DNA of 64,000 nt from Iris pallida (lineage: Eukaryota; Streptophyta; Magnoliopsida; Asparagales; Iridaceae). The notes under the pieces were generated by a model that saw only the letters and a program-made list of their open reading frames with translations, searched no databases and had not been told where the DNA came from. Made by a program: the position numbers and the translations under genes. Positions 1-10,393 of this stretch are shown piece by piece (within the stretch, counting starts at the first letter, position 1; each line of letters starts with the position of its first letter). The stretch is taken from assembly GCA_029216955.1 (NCBI GenBank), contig JANAVB010015600.1:25224010-25288009 (forward strand), read 5' to 3'.

Positions 1-259
1 AGATCATGGAAGTTCGGACACAAAATCTATAGTGATGTGATCCCACTTCTACTTTTGAATGGGTAGTGGCTGAAGCAAACCACCTGGCCTCTGTCTCTCG
101 ACTTTAACCTGCTGGCACACCAAGCAGCGAGATATAAACTGAGCTACCTCTCGCTTCATATCATACCACCATACGCGCTCTCTCAAGTCTCTGTACATCT
201 TATTGGTTGCAGGATAGATAGAATACTGAGATCGATGTGCTTTCTGAAGAACCTTCTCC
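1..259 (-). pseudogene. Element A integrase zinc-binding (H2C2) fragment
   Basis: Read on the minus strand from 259, this encodes the N-terminal zinc-binding part of a Ty3/gypsy integrase: an REKVLQKAHRSQYSIYP stretch, then the paired cysteines CLVCQQVK, then the start of the catalytic core (KWDHITIDF). Integrase inserts the cDNA copy into chromosomes. The frame has a TAG stop at 49-51 just before the core. The fragment continues the pol region that resumes at 8178; the two halves are separated by element 1, whose 5-bp target duplication marks the join. The remainder of the integrase and A's 3' LTR lie left of the window. This is clearly recognisable and clearly non-functional. Confidence 0.85.
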
Positions 260-264
260 CGAAG
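260..264. repeat. Left target-site duplication of element 1 (CGAAG)
   Basis: CGAAG directly precedes the TGTAGAGCC start of the 5' LTR and is repeated at 8173-8177 directly after the GTGACA end of the 3' LTR. Removing one copy and element 1 rejoins the integrase reading of element A. Confidence 0.93.
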
Positions 265-3223
265 TGTAGAGCCCCGAAATTCGTGATACGTATTTTATAC
301 GTGTTCGTATTTCTGACCCGTATTTTTCATTTTTCTTGATTAGTTAATTATGGTTTATTTCATATTTAACATTGTGGTTTAATTATCGTTTATCATTCAT
401 GAATTAATTCGAATTTAATGGAGCTTGGTTTATTGAGTATTTCCTGGTCCATCATGGCATTGCTTGGCTCGGTTTGGCCTAGCTTGGTTCGGGTTGGATT
501 GGTTTGGCTTGGTTTGGGTTAGCATGAACCACTCCTACCTACCACCACCAATCCCTTATTAATGCACTCTCTCATTCTCTCTCTTCATTCATTCATTTTC
601 TTCTTCTTCAATTATTTCTCCTTCACCAACCAAGAGAGAGAGGGAGAGAGATCTAGGCAAGTGCATCTTGCTCTCACTTGAGAACTCATTTTGATGGTTC
701 CTATGGCTTCCTAGCATGAATCTAAACCACTTTAGAACTTGAAGATTTTTATTTTTATGCATGAGTTTTGTAGATCTAGGAAAATTTGCCTTCTTCGGAT
801 TTTTGGAGTTTTGATCTGGTTAACTTCTTGGTTTTTAAGTTCTGATGGTTCCATGTGGTTGGAAATTTTCTTCTATCCAATTTTGACCTTTGGAAACTTG
901 GATTCGGACTTGTTTTGACCAAGTTATGAGCATTTGAAGCTTGGATTCATCCTTGGAGTTCTTGCTGTTCTTGCTGTTTTTGTTGTTCTTGCTGTTCTTG
1001 CTGTTTTGGAGAAGACAATGAACAGTGAGCTAGCTTTTTAGCTTAAGCCGCTGAGCTGTACGCTGCTCTTTAGTGAGCGTACGCTACCCTTCGTACGCTG
1101 CTCTTTAGTGAGCGTACGCTACCCTTCGTACGCTGCTCTTTAGTGAGCGTACGCTACCCTTCGTACGCTGCTCTTTAGTGAGCGTACGCTACCCTTCGTA
1201 CGCTGCTCTTTAGTGAGCGTACGCTAGCCTTGATACGCTGCCTGTTGGCAGCATGTCTTGAGCATACGCTAGCTTGAGCGTACGCTGACCTGTAGCTTGA
1301 GCGTGCCCTGGTGTACACTGACCCTTGCGTACGCTTCCCATTGGAAGTGTATGGACCTTTGGTATGCTAGTTCGAGCGTACGCAGTCCTGATGCGTACGC
1401 TAGCCTGAGCGTATGTCCTGCATACGCTCTCTTGACCTGAGCGTAGCCCAGCCTGAGCGTAGTCCGACTTGAGCGTAGCCTGATTACCCTGGATCTTCTA
1501 TTGCCTTGTATAATGATATTTTATTAGGTATTTTACGCCCATTTTATATCCTTACGCCTTTTGTCATGAACTTGATAATCTTGAATTGCTTGATATGTTT
1601 GGATATGATACCTAAGCACGACACGATAGTGACCCGTAGTGGTGCACTCCTGACATGAATACCTGACTTGACCTGATAGTGGCCAGTTGTGGTGCACTCC
1701 TGACTAGTACACTTGACCTGATAACCTGACATGTTATATCTTGAATAGCTGTTGCGATAGCTACCTGACATGACTTGACCTGACCTATATAATACATTCC
1801 TGGACACCGTGGGTGATTGTGCTTGTACAAATAATCCAGTCCTGTCTTGCATCATGTCTAGGATGTGAATCCCTGGTTTCCCACGGTCAGGGAATTCATA
1901 CTGAATATGACTAGGATTAATGACTAGATTAATCAAATAGTTCATGGAGAATTTCCCAGTTATCTGTTGCCCATGATCCCGGCCATATATATATATACAT
2001 GGGTTTGTTGCTATCCGTCGAGATGAGCGCACTTCCAGCCCGCCGTCGAGCGTGGTACCTTAGGACACATGTATCTCACTACAGTGTGTCTGCTATATAT
2101 CAAGCTATCTTTTCTTTTCTTTGCTGGGGTCAAAACAGGTAATTGGATTGGAATTCTCAAATGCATCTTGTTAGTAATTAGGCTTGTGATAACCCTAGTT
2201 AGTTAAAGTAGTAAGCCGTAGAAATTGTTTGGCCGTGTGTGATTGGATGTTGTCTAGCCCTGTCTAAGTCTTGTCTAGATCCAGTGCCTGGCTCCTCTGA
2301 GCATGATTAAAGTCTACCAGTCTATTCTTGTCTTGATCCTGTACAAATTGTCGCATGACCTGATTCTTATATTTGTCCTACCGATAAATGGTGAGAATCT
2401 AAGTTCTGTTCAGACGAAGGGTTACAACCCCGGTCCTTGTTTGGTTTACGGGTTGTAACCTGGTTATCTGAATAGTCCTATGGTTATCTCATCATATATC
2501 ATCCTGTCTTGCTTTTCCATATAGTTCTGTCTTTTATTAATCCTATGCTAGATTGTCTTTCATATTTACTTTTCCTGCTTTTCTTTAATTGTTGTCTTCT
2601 ATTATTATTATTTCTCTTGTGCTGACATGCTGGTTTTAGTTCTTAAGTGAAGCCTCCTTTGTGGCACTTGCTCTTTCTGGGGTCTGACCCAGCTGGTTTT
2701 GTATGGCCAGATTCCGGAGCAGCAGCAAGGGATCTACCTGCTTTTCAGCCCGATGGTGACCGCCAGGCGTAACCAGGGCAACGAGTGGGTTTCTTTTGTT
2801 CTCCCACTGTAATTGTAAATTATTCTTTTGAGGCGTTTAGCCGACGAGCACCTGTTAGCTCGATGCACTTTACTTTTTGTCTGCCTACGGGCTGTAAACA
2901 TGATTGGCAACTCGAGGTTGATCATGTATGACTAAACTCTTGCTAGTCCTTACATTTTGTACGACTAGCTTCATGATCATCTGATATGTAAAGTTTGGGA
3001 CGCCTTACTATTGTGTATTTGGTGATCTGATATCTTGTGAATATTATTAGTTGGTTGAGATTGAGACAATAGGCCATTTTGACCTTAAGAGACTGATGGA
3101 TTGTAGATAAACCCTCATATTTCTAGACAGCCGTGACCGTATAGCGGTGTGGATTCCATTCCGTTATACGTAGCTGGCTATGTCCGCCCCCGCTCTCCAG
3201 TATTCTGGTTCTGGGGCGTGACA
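265..3223 (+). repeat. 5' LTR of element 1
   Basis: 2,959 bp, starting TGTAGAGCCCC and ending GGGGCGTGACA. It is matched nearly base for base by 5166-8172. It holds a C/T-rich stretch around 565-650, a 35-bp tandem array and a long array of GCGTACGC palindromes (about 1053-1475). Short minus-strand open frames inside the LTR are duplicated in both copies and are not genes. Confidence 0.95.
1053..1475. repeat. 35-bp tandem array and AGCGTACGCT palindrome cluster in 5' LTR
   Basis: Five tandem copies of a 35-bp unit (each holding GCTGCTCTTTAG and GAGCGTACGCTA) lie at about 1053-1232. Degenerate copies of the palindrome AGCGTACGCT continue at irregular spacing to about 1475. The 3' LTR has six copies of the unit, so the array has changed length since insertion or during reverse transcription. 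Confidence 0.9.
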
Positions 3224-3232
3224 TGGTTTAAG

Positions 3233-3250
3233 TGGTGGCCCATGCAGGTC
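3233..3250 (+). promoter_or_regulatory. Primer-binding site of element 1, tRNA-Ile(AAU) type
   Basis: TGGTGGCCCATGCAGGTC begins 9 nt after the LTR end and is an 18/18 complement of the 3' end of plant tRNA-Ile(AAU) including CCA, as I recall that tRNA. This is the site where minus-strand cDNA synthesis is primed. The same 18 bases occur in element B. Confidence 0.85.
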
Positions 3251-3514
3251 TTGTCAATCAAGAAATGTGAGGGTTTACCAGATAGATGTCTCAATCTGTA
3301 CTCACCTTTGATCTCCACTCGTATCTTCTTATCTTCTTGGATCCCTGACTTGATAACATGCTTGCATCATTGTTCTATCCTGGTCCTTCCTTAATATTCC
3401 TGATGTCATTGCTTCAGTGGCATCGTTCCTGTTGATTAGCCAGAAGGAGTTCAGCCGGTAGCCCAACAACAGCAAGAAGATCAAGATCAGTCCTCAGCAG
3501 CCGCCTCCCGAGCC

Positions 3515-4759
3515 ATGCCTTCTAGAGAACCAGTGCCCCCTGTCCAGTCAGTTCAGCCAGCAGGGTCAGTGGATGGAGTCTTGATAGGGCTTATTCGTGA
3601 GTTGCTTGCGTCTCAGGACCGTCGTAGAGATGCCTTTCAGCAAGCAGTACAAGATGCTATGAGCGGGATTGGTCCTCGAGGGAACAGTGCGGTCAACAAT
3701 TTCAAGCGCCTGAACCCTCCCTTCTTTGATGGCAGCGAGGATGCTATTGCTGCAGATGCCTGGCTACAGGACATTGAAGTTATCTTGGAGGCAGCTAGAA
3801 CCCCTGAAGCAGAGAAGGTGGCAGTAGTGCGCCTGCAGTTACTAGATCTAGCCCGCAGCTGGTGGGCTATGCAAGCAGCAAGTTTGGGTACGCCTGTCCC
3901 GTGGGCGATATTCAGTGATATGTTCCAGACCAAGTATTTCGACGCAGTGGCTAGATATGACCTGCAGACCAGGTTTAGTAATCTCAGGCAGATGAACAGG
4001 ACGGTCGACGAATATGCGGCCGAGTTTTCAAGGTTGAGTCGGTTTGCTCCCACCTTGGTGGCAACCGAGCTAGACAGAGCACAGCGATTCCAGCAGGGGC
4101 TCCACTTGGAGATCATATTGGCAGTAGAGCAGTTTGAGCACAGAACTTTTGATGCTGTCTTGCGAGCAGCAAGGAGGCATGAGTACACTTCCCGAAGGAT
4201 AGCGGACAGGACTGGAGGTCGGAAGCGATCTCACCACCAGATGAACCAATCCTCAGCACCAGCCCCAGCAGCTAGGGCCCTGACCATTGGAGCTACGAAG
4301 ACAGATTCGGTTACCTCCTTGCAGCATTCTTCCCCGACTTATCCCCAGCAGCAGAAACAGAAGCAAGCGCAGTCTTCCGTCGTGGGCTGTTCTTATTGTG
4401 GCAAGCCTGGACACGTGGCAGCGGAGTGTCGCAGGGCATTGGGATTGTGTTTATTGTGTGGAGCACCGGACCATAAGGTCGGGTCCTGCCCATTCAGAGT
4501 TGATCCAGTATCAGCAGTATCTAGTCCCTCGATCATGGGACCAGCACCAGCACCAGAGCCAGCTCCAGTTCGCCAACCACAGCAGCTTCCATTCCCCGGT
4601 CCATTGCCGTCTCAGGCCCAAGCCTTCCGGCAGCAGAGGCCTCATCAGTTCGCCCTGGCCCAAGCCCAGATCCAGAGTCGGCAGAGAGGTATCTGTGTCC
4701 TATTGTCTTGCCTTCCGCCGTCGTTATGCGGGACACATGTCATATTTCATGTATCCTAA
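3515..4759 (+). CDS. gag: Gag polyprotein fused to integrase C-terminal tail (element 1)
   Basis: A 414-aa frame. Residues about 65-225 are a retrotransposon Gag domain (LNPPFFDGSED, SWWAM, VDEYAAEFSRLSRF, QRFQQGL motifs), which forms the virus-like particle. Residues about 230-290 are a basic and Gln/Ser/Pro-rich linker. Two zinc knuckles of the CX2CX4HX4C form follow (CSYCGKPGHVAAEC near 292 and CLLCGAPDHKVGSC near 312). A Pro/Gln-rich segment then leads into GICVLLSCLPPSLCGTHVI followed by FHVS, which matches the end of gypsy integrase (the LPPSL-G-H-FHVS region before the chromodomain). The fusion is best explained by an in-frame deletion of pol near 4685. The frame is otherwise open and could still be translated. 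The first ATG in frame is taken as start; an upstream start cannot be excluded. Confidence 0.85.
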   Translation: MPSREPVPPVQSVQPAGSVDGVLIGLIRELLASQDRRRDAFQQAVQDAMSGIGPRGNSAVNNFKRLNPPFFDGSEDAIAADAWLQDIEVILEAARTPEAEKVAVVRLQLLDLARSWWAMQAASLGTPVPWAIFSDMFQTKYFDAVARYDLQTRFSNLRQMNRTVDEYAAEFSRLSRFAPTLVATELDRAQRFQQGLHLEIILAVEQFEHRTFDAVLRAARRHEYTSRRIADRTGGRKRSHHQMNQSSAPAPAARALTIGATKTDSVTSLQHSSPTYPQQQKQKQAQSSVVGCSYCGKPGHVAAECRRALGLCLLCGAPDHKVGSCPFRVDPVSAVSSPSIMGPAPAPEPAPVRQPQQLPFPGPLPSQAQAFRQQRPHQFALAQAQIQSRQRGICVLLSCLPPSLCGTHVIFHVS

Positions 4760-5000
4760 ATTACAACGGTACATCCCGGGTCCGAGCCATGTCCTAGATC
4801 ATTCGAAAAGGTTGGTACCAATAGCCTTTAACCTTTTCGTATGAGGAGAGGCCCGTGTCCATGTTTGACCAAGGAGAGAGACCTCAAGCACAAGGCTGTT
4901 AATTTAGTTCGTACTTGCTTGAGTTTATCGCTCCTTGGGGGAGTCCAACGTGGGAGTGTGAGGATGATATCCGATCACGTTATCCCAATCGGTTTGGCTC
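4688..5000 (+). pseudogene. Integrase C-terminal remnant of element 1
   Basis: Beyond the in-frame fusion with gag, the sequence downstream of the stop at 4759 still reads as the tail of a gypsy integrase or chromodomain region in shifting frames: LQRYIPGPSHVLDHS, then RPVSMF, KHKAVNLVR, and EDDIRSRYP. This shows that pol was removed by internal deletion rather than never being present. Frameshifts and stops prevent any product beyond the fused tail. Confidence 0.75.
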
Positions 5001-5152
5001 GTGAGGTGTAATATCTTCCTTATGCCTTGCACTTCGATTCCTTGCTTGCATGTATGATTGTATGATTGATTGGTTGCGTAGATTGCTTTCGATAGTACAG
5101 CTGTCCCGACATCTCTAGCCTCTTAATTAAATTCCGAGGACGGAATTCTTTT

Positions 5153-5165
5153 AAGGTGGGTAGGA
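5153..5165 (+). promoter_or_regulatory. Polypurine tract of element 1
   Basis: AAGGTGGGTAGGA lies directly before the 3' LTR (TGTAG at 5166) and follows a CGAGGACGGAATT box common upstream of gypsy PPTs. It primes plus-strand cDNA. Confidence 0.85.
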
Positions 5166-8100
5166 TGTAGAGCCCCGAAATTCGTGATACGTATTTTATA
5201 CGTGTTCGTATTTCTGACCCGTATTTTTCATTTTTCTTGATTAGTTAATTATGGTTTATTTCATATTTAACATTGTGGTTTAATTATCGTTTATCATTCA
5301 TGAATTAATTCGAATTTAATGGAGCTTGGTTTATTGAGTATTTCCTGGTCCATCATGGCATTGCTTGGCTCGGTTTGGCCTAGCTTGGTTCAGGTTGGAT
5401 TGGTTTGGCTTGGTTTGGGATAGCATGAACCACTCCTACCTACCACCACCAATCCCTTATTAATGCACTCTCTCATTCTCTCTCTTCATTCATTCATTTT
5501 CTTCTTCTTCAATTATTTCTCCTTCACCAACCAAGAGAGAGAGGGAGAGAGATATAGGCAAGTGCATCTTGCTCTCACTTGAGAACTCATTTTGATGGTT
5601 CCTATGGCTTCCTAGCATGAATCTAAACCACTTTAGAACTTGAAGATTTTCATTTTTATGCATGAGTTTTGTAGATCTAGGAAAATTTGCCTTCTTCGGA
5701 TTTTTGGAGTTTTGATCTGGTTAACTTCTTGGTTTTCAAGTTCTGATGGTTCCATGTGGTTGGAAATTTTCTTCTATCCAATTTTGACCTTTGGAAACTT
5801 GGATTCGGACTTGTTTTGACCAAGTTATGAGCATTTGAAGCTTGGATTCATCCTTGGAGTTCTTGCTGTTCTTGCTGTTTTTGTTGTTCTTGCTGTTCTT
5901 GCTGTTTTGGAGAAGACAATGAACAGTGAGCTAGCTTTTTAGCTTAAGCCGCTGAGCTGTACGCTGCTCTTTAGTGAGCGTACGCTACCCTTCGTACGCT
6001 GCTCTTTAGTGAGCGTACGCTACCCTTCGTACGCTGCTCTTTAGTGAGCGTACGCTACCCTTCGTATGCTGCTCTTTAGTGAGCGTACGCTACCCTTCGT
6101 ACGCTGCTCTTTAGTGAGCGTACGCTACCCTTCGTACGCTGCTCTTTAGTGAGCGTACGCTAGCCTTGATACGCTGCCTGTTGGCAGCATGTCTTGAGCA
6201 TACGCTAGCTTGAGCGTACGCTGACCTGTAGCTTGAGCGTGCCCTGGTGTACACTGACCCTTGCGTACGCTTCCCATTGGAAGTGTATGGACCTTTGGTA
6301 CGCTAGTTCGAGCGTACGCAGTCCTGATGCGTACGCTAGCCTGAGCGTATGTCCTGCATACGCTAGCTTGACCTGAGCGTAGCCCAGCCTGAGCGCAGCC
6401 CAGCCTGAGCGTAGTCCGGCTTGAGCGTAGCCTGATTACCCTGGATCTTCTATTGCCTTGTATAATGATATTTTATTAGGTATTTTACGCCCATTTTACT
6501 TACGCCTTTTGTCATGAACTTGATAATCTTGAATTGCTTGATATGTTTGGATATGATACCTAAGCACGACACGATAGTGACCCGTAGTGGTGCACTCCTG
6601 ACATGAATACCTGACTTGACCTGATAGTGGCCAGTTGTGGTGCACTCCTGACTAGTACACTTGACCTGATAACCTGACATGTTATATCTTGAATAGCTGT
6701 TGCGATAGCTACCTGACATGACTTGACCTGACCTGTATAATACATTCCTGGACACCGTGGGTGATTGTGCTTGTACAAATAATCCAGTCCTGTCTTGCAT
6801 CATGTCTAGGATGTGAATCCCTGGTTTCCCACGGTCAGGGAATTCATACTGAATATGACTAGGATTAATGACTAGATTAATCAAATAGTTCATGGAGAAT
6901 TTCCCAGTTATCTGTTGCCCATGATCCCGGCCATATATATATATACATGGGATTTGTTGCTATCCGTCGAGATGAGCGCACTTCCAGCCCGCCGTCGAGC
7001 GTGGTACCTTAGGACACATGTATCTCACTACAGTGTGTCTGCTATATATCACGCTATCTTTTCTTTTCTTTGCTGGGGTCAAAACAGGTAATTGGATTGG
7101 AATTCTCAAATGCATCTTGTTAGTAATTAGGCTTGTGATAACCCTAGTTAGTTAAAGTAGTAAGCCGTAGAAATTGTTTGGCCGTGTGTGATTGGATGTT
7201 GTCTAGCCCTGTCTAAGTCTTGTCTAGATCCAGTGCCTGGCTCCTCTGAGCATGATTAAAGTCTACCAGTCTATTCTTGTCTTGATCCTGTACAAATTGT
7301 CGCATGACCTGATTCTTATATTTGTCCTACCGATAAATGGTGAGAATCTAAGTTCTGTTCAGACGAAGGGTTACAACCCCGGTCCTTGTTTGGTTTACGG
7401 GTTGTAACCTGGTTATCTGAATAGTCCCATGGTTATCTCATCATATATCATCCTGTCTTGCTTTTCCATATAGTTCTGTCTTTTATTAATCCTATGCTAG
7501 ATTGTCTTTCATATTTACTTTTCCTGCTTTTCTTTAATTGTTGTCTTCTATTATTATTATTTCTCTTGTGCTGACATGCTGGTTTTAGTTCTTAAGTGAA
7601 GCCTCCTTTGTGGCACTTGCTCTTTCTGGGGTCTGACCCAGCTGGTTTTGTATGGCCAGATTCCGGAGCAGCAGCAAGGGATCTACCTGCTTTCCAGCCC
7701 GATGGTGACCGCCAGGCGTAACCAGGGCAACGAGTGGGTTTCTTTTGTTCTCCCACTGTAATTGTAAATTATTCTTTTGAGGCGTTTAGCCGACGAGCAC
7801 CTGTTAGCTCGATGCACTTTACTTTCTGTCTGCCTACGGGCTGTAAACATGATTGGCAACTCGAGGTTGATCATGTATGACTAAACTCTTGCTAGTCCTT
7901 ACATTTTGTACGACTAGCTTCATGATCATCTGATATGTAAAGTTTGGGACGTCTTACTATTGTGTATTTGGTGATCTGATATCTTGTGAATATTATTAGT
8001 TGGTTGAGATTGAGACAATAGGCCATTTTGACCTTAAGAGACTGATGGATTGTAGATAAACCCTCATATTTCTAGACAGCCGTGACCGTATAGCGGTGTG

Positions 8101-8172
8101 GATTCCATTCCGTTATACGTAGCTGGCTATGTCCGCGCCCGCTCTCCAGTATTCTGGTTCTGGGGCGTGACA
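5166..8172 (+). repeat. 3' LTR of element 1
   Basis: 3,007 bp, near-identical to the 5' LTR. It is longer mainly by one extra 35-bp array copy (about 5955-6165, six copies) and a duplicated short segment near 6391-6410. It ends GTGACA directly before the CGAAG duplication. Confidence 0.95.
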
Positions 8173-8177
8173 CGAAG
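8173..8177. repeat. Right target-site duplication of element 1 (CGAAG)
   Basis: Second copy of the CGAAG found at 260-264, directly after the GTGACA end of the 3' LTR. Confidence 0.93.
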
Positions 8178-8870
8178 CCCTCCACTCAGAACGCACAGTC
8201 AACTACCAAGTCTCAGCGACCCATCTTCGGCTATAGAGAAATCTACTAGCAAACCTGCCTGCGCCTGCTTCCTGATGCTCCTCTTGGCTACGTCATCATA
8301 CTACGCTGATTTGACTCTGTCCAACAACTTAGACTGAATCTGTAAGCCCTACATTTGAATCTCCATCCCCAGAACGATCACCTCGATACCCAAACTATCC
8401 AAATCGGCCAATAGATGACGATCTGCCGTCAAATACATAGCTAGTGGATATCTGCTCAAGGCATCTGCAATTATGTTAGCCTTCTCTGATTGGTACTGCA
8501 ATGAGATATTGAAGCCCTTTATCAGCTCAAGCCACCGTCTCTACCTCATGTTCAATTTCTTCTGTGTGAACACGTACTTCAAGCTCTTGTGATCCATGAA
8601 GATCTCAACTCGCTCTCCATACAGGTAGTGCTTCCACAACTTCAGAGCAAAAATAACAACTGCCAACTCCAGATCATCGGTAGGTTAGTTCTTCTCATGA
8701 GGACATAATTGCCTGGATGCATAGGCAATCACCTTCCCATGCTGCTGAAGAACGCAACCCAAGCCCTTCCCAGAAGCGTCACTGTAGATAGTAAAACCAC
8801 CAGTCCCTGATGGCAACATCAAGATAGGAGCTGTGGTCAATCTCTTCTTCAACTCATCCAAGGTCCGCAC
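8178..8870 (-). pseudogene. RNase H domain and linker of element A pol
   Basis: On the minus strand the reading [17 protein letters not shown], then [16 protein letters not shown] and MDHKSLKY, gives the RT-linked RNase H of a gypsy polyprotein. The catalytic Asp contexts YSDAS and MDHKS are both visible. RNase H removes the RNA template during reverse transcription. The segment down to 8178 is the linker leading to the integrase zinc finger at 1-259. Stops and shifts are frequent, for example just after the CPHEKN motif. Confidence 0.8.
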
Positions 8871-8879
8871 ACTCCTCGG

Positions 8880-9937
8880 TCCTGACGAACTCTATGTCTT
8901 TCCTGGTGGTTCTAGTCATCGGCTCTTTAATCCAAGAGAAGTCTTGAACGAACTTCCGGTAGTAGCCTGCCAGACCCAAAAAGCTCCGAAGCTCGATAGC
9001 TGAGCTCGGTATGAACCAAGACTGAACTGCAAAAATCTTCTTCGGGTCCACTGAGATCCCGTTCTCGGTCACAATATGACCCAAGAGCTCAACCTGCCCA
9101 AGAAGAATTCGTACTTCGACAGATTCCCATAAAGTTGATTCTTTCTCAAAGTCTATAGCACAATCCGCAGATGCTCCTCATGCTTCTCTGGTGTCTTCGA
9201 GTAGATCAAGATGTCATCTTTGAAGACCACCATGAACTTGTCAAGCTACTGATGGAATACCTTGTTCGTCAAGTTCATGAATACCACTGGGGTATTGGTT
9301 AACCAAATGGCATAACAGTGAACTCGTACTGGCCGTACCGAGTCCGAAAAGCCATCTTCGGAATGTTCCCCCTCTTCTCCTTCAGATGATGGTAACTAGA
9401 CCTCAAGTCTATCTTTGAAAATACCTTCGTGCCGCTCAACTGATTGAACAAGTCGTCAATCCTCGACAATGGGTACTTGTTCTTGATAGTGATGTTGTTG
9501 AGTGCTCTATAGTCGATACACATATGTACCGTCCAATCCTTCTTCGGTACAAACAGAACAGGAGCCCCCTAAGGCGAAGAACTAGATCTGATAAAGCCCT
9601 TATCTTGCACCTCGTCGACTTGCTTCTTCAGCTCTTCCAACTCGTTGTTGTTGATCCTATAGACGTGCTGCGAGATAGGCTCAGTGCCTGGCACCAAGTC
9701 TATAGAGAACTCAACATCCCTGTCCGGTAGCATCCTAGGCAACTCATCAAGGAAAATATCCAATAATCCTGCTATCAACGGATGTGGCAACTCCTGTCCT
9801 GCCAATATAGCTCTATAGAAACCATCTTTCAGCTCAGCTGCTCCCCTGGCAAACTCAAACTCTGGCTCTCCCGACAGACTAAACAAAACTCTGTCTCCTC
9901 TATAGTCTATATTAGCATAGTGCCTAATCCATACCAA
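8880..9937 (-). pseudogene. Reverse transcriptase of element A
   Basis: Reading leftwards: a region between protease and RT (FLDELPRMLPDRDVEF, VYRINNNELEELKKQ), then [18 protein letters not shown] (first catalytic Asp), the active-site box as FKDDILIYS (FxDD form), LGHIVTENG and SFLGLAGYYRKFVQDFSW. These are the standard RT blocks of Ty3/gypsy. The frame is broken by a stop near 9570 and others, and by shifts around 9080-9300. It copies element RNA into cDNA in live relatives and is inactive here. Confidence 0.88.
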
Positions 9938-10230
9938 GTACTATATCGTAGCTCGGAAGCGGCATTACGAGCAAGCACGCACTGAAATCCCAGCCTTCCA
10001 GTATAACTCTCCATCCCTTACAAATATTTTTGACCAGGATAATGCCTCCCTCAGTCACAATCTTGCAAGTCCTACCCAAAGGTTCAACAATAATATTGTG
10101 TCTAAGAGCAAAAGAGACAGATAAAAAACTGTGCGTAGCACCAGAGTCAAACAAAACTAATGCAGAAAAAGAATCGAGAAGAACAGAACCGGCCACCACA
10201 TCTGCTACAGGCTCGGCCTTCTCGACTGTC
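9935..10230 (-). pseudogene. Aspartic protease of element A
   Basis: The minus strand reads LFDSGATHSFLS, the catalytic D-S-G box of a retropepsin, followed by LPSYDIVLGMD, the second flap-side conserved motif. The protease cleaves the Gag-Pol polyprotein. It lies between gag (right) and RT (left) as expected. The local frame of about 91 codons is open, but the polyprotein around it is not. Confidence 0.85.
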
Positions 10231-10393
10231 AGTGCGAATGCTCTGCCCTGGGATGCTTCCTTCTGATGCTGGCAAAAATGCTATTGTTGGGTCAAAAGTG
10301 GAGGACCCCTCGGCTGAACAGCAGGTCCAGCTGGAGCTCTAGTAGGAGGTGCTCTGTCCTGTCCTCCCTGAGCTGGACGAGTCGAACAATCCT

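Larger units (their letters stand above)
265..8172 (+). mobile_element. Young non-autonomous gypsy element 1 (gag only)
   Basis: The element has two nearly identical LTRs (265-3223 and 5166-8172), a primer-binding site at 3233-3250, one gag frame, a polypurine tract at 5153-5165 and a perfect 5-bp TSD. The internal region is only about 1.9 kb. Protease, RT, RNase H and most of integrase are missing, while the last part of integrase remains fused behind gag. By eye the LTRs differ at about 20 positions plus a few indels over about 2.95 kb, so insertion was recent. It must rely on enzymes from a related full-length element. It is inserted in the pol gene of A on the opposite strand. Confidence 0.93.

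Noticed and set aside
1053..1475. CRISPR-like array
   Set aside because: Units are contiguous tandem repeats with palindromes, no unique spacers, within an LTR of a plant element.
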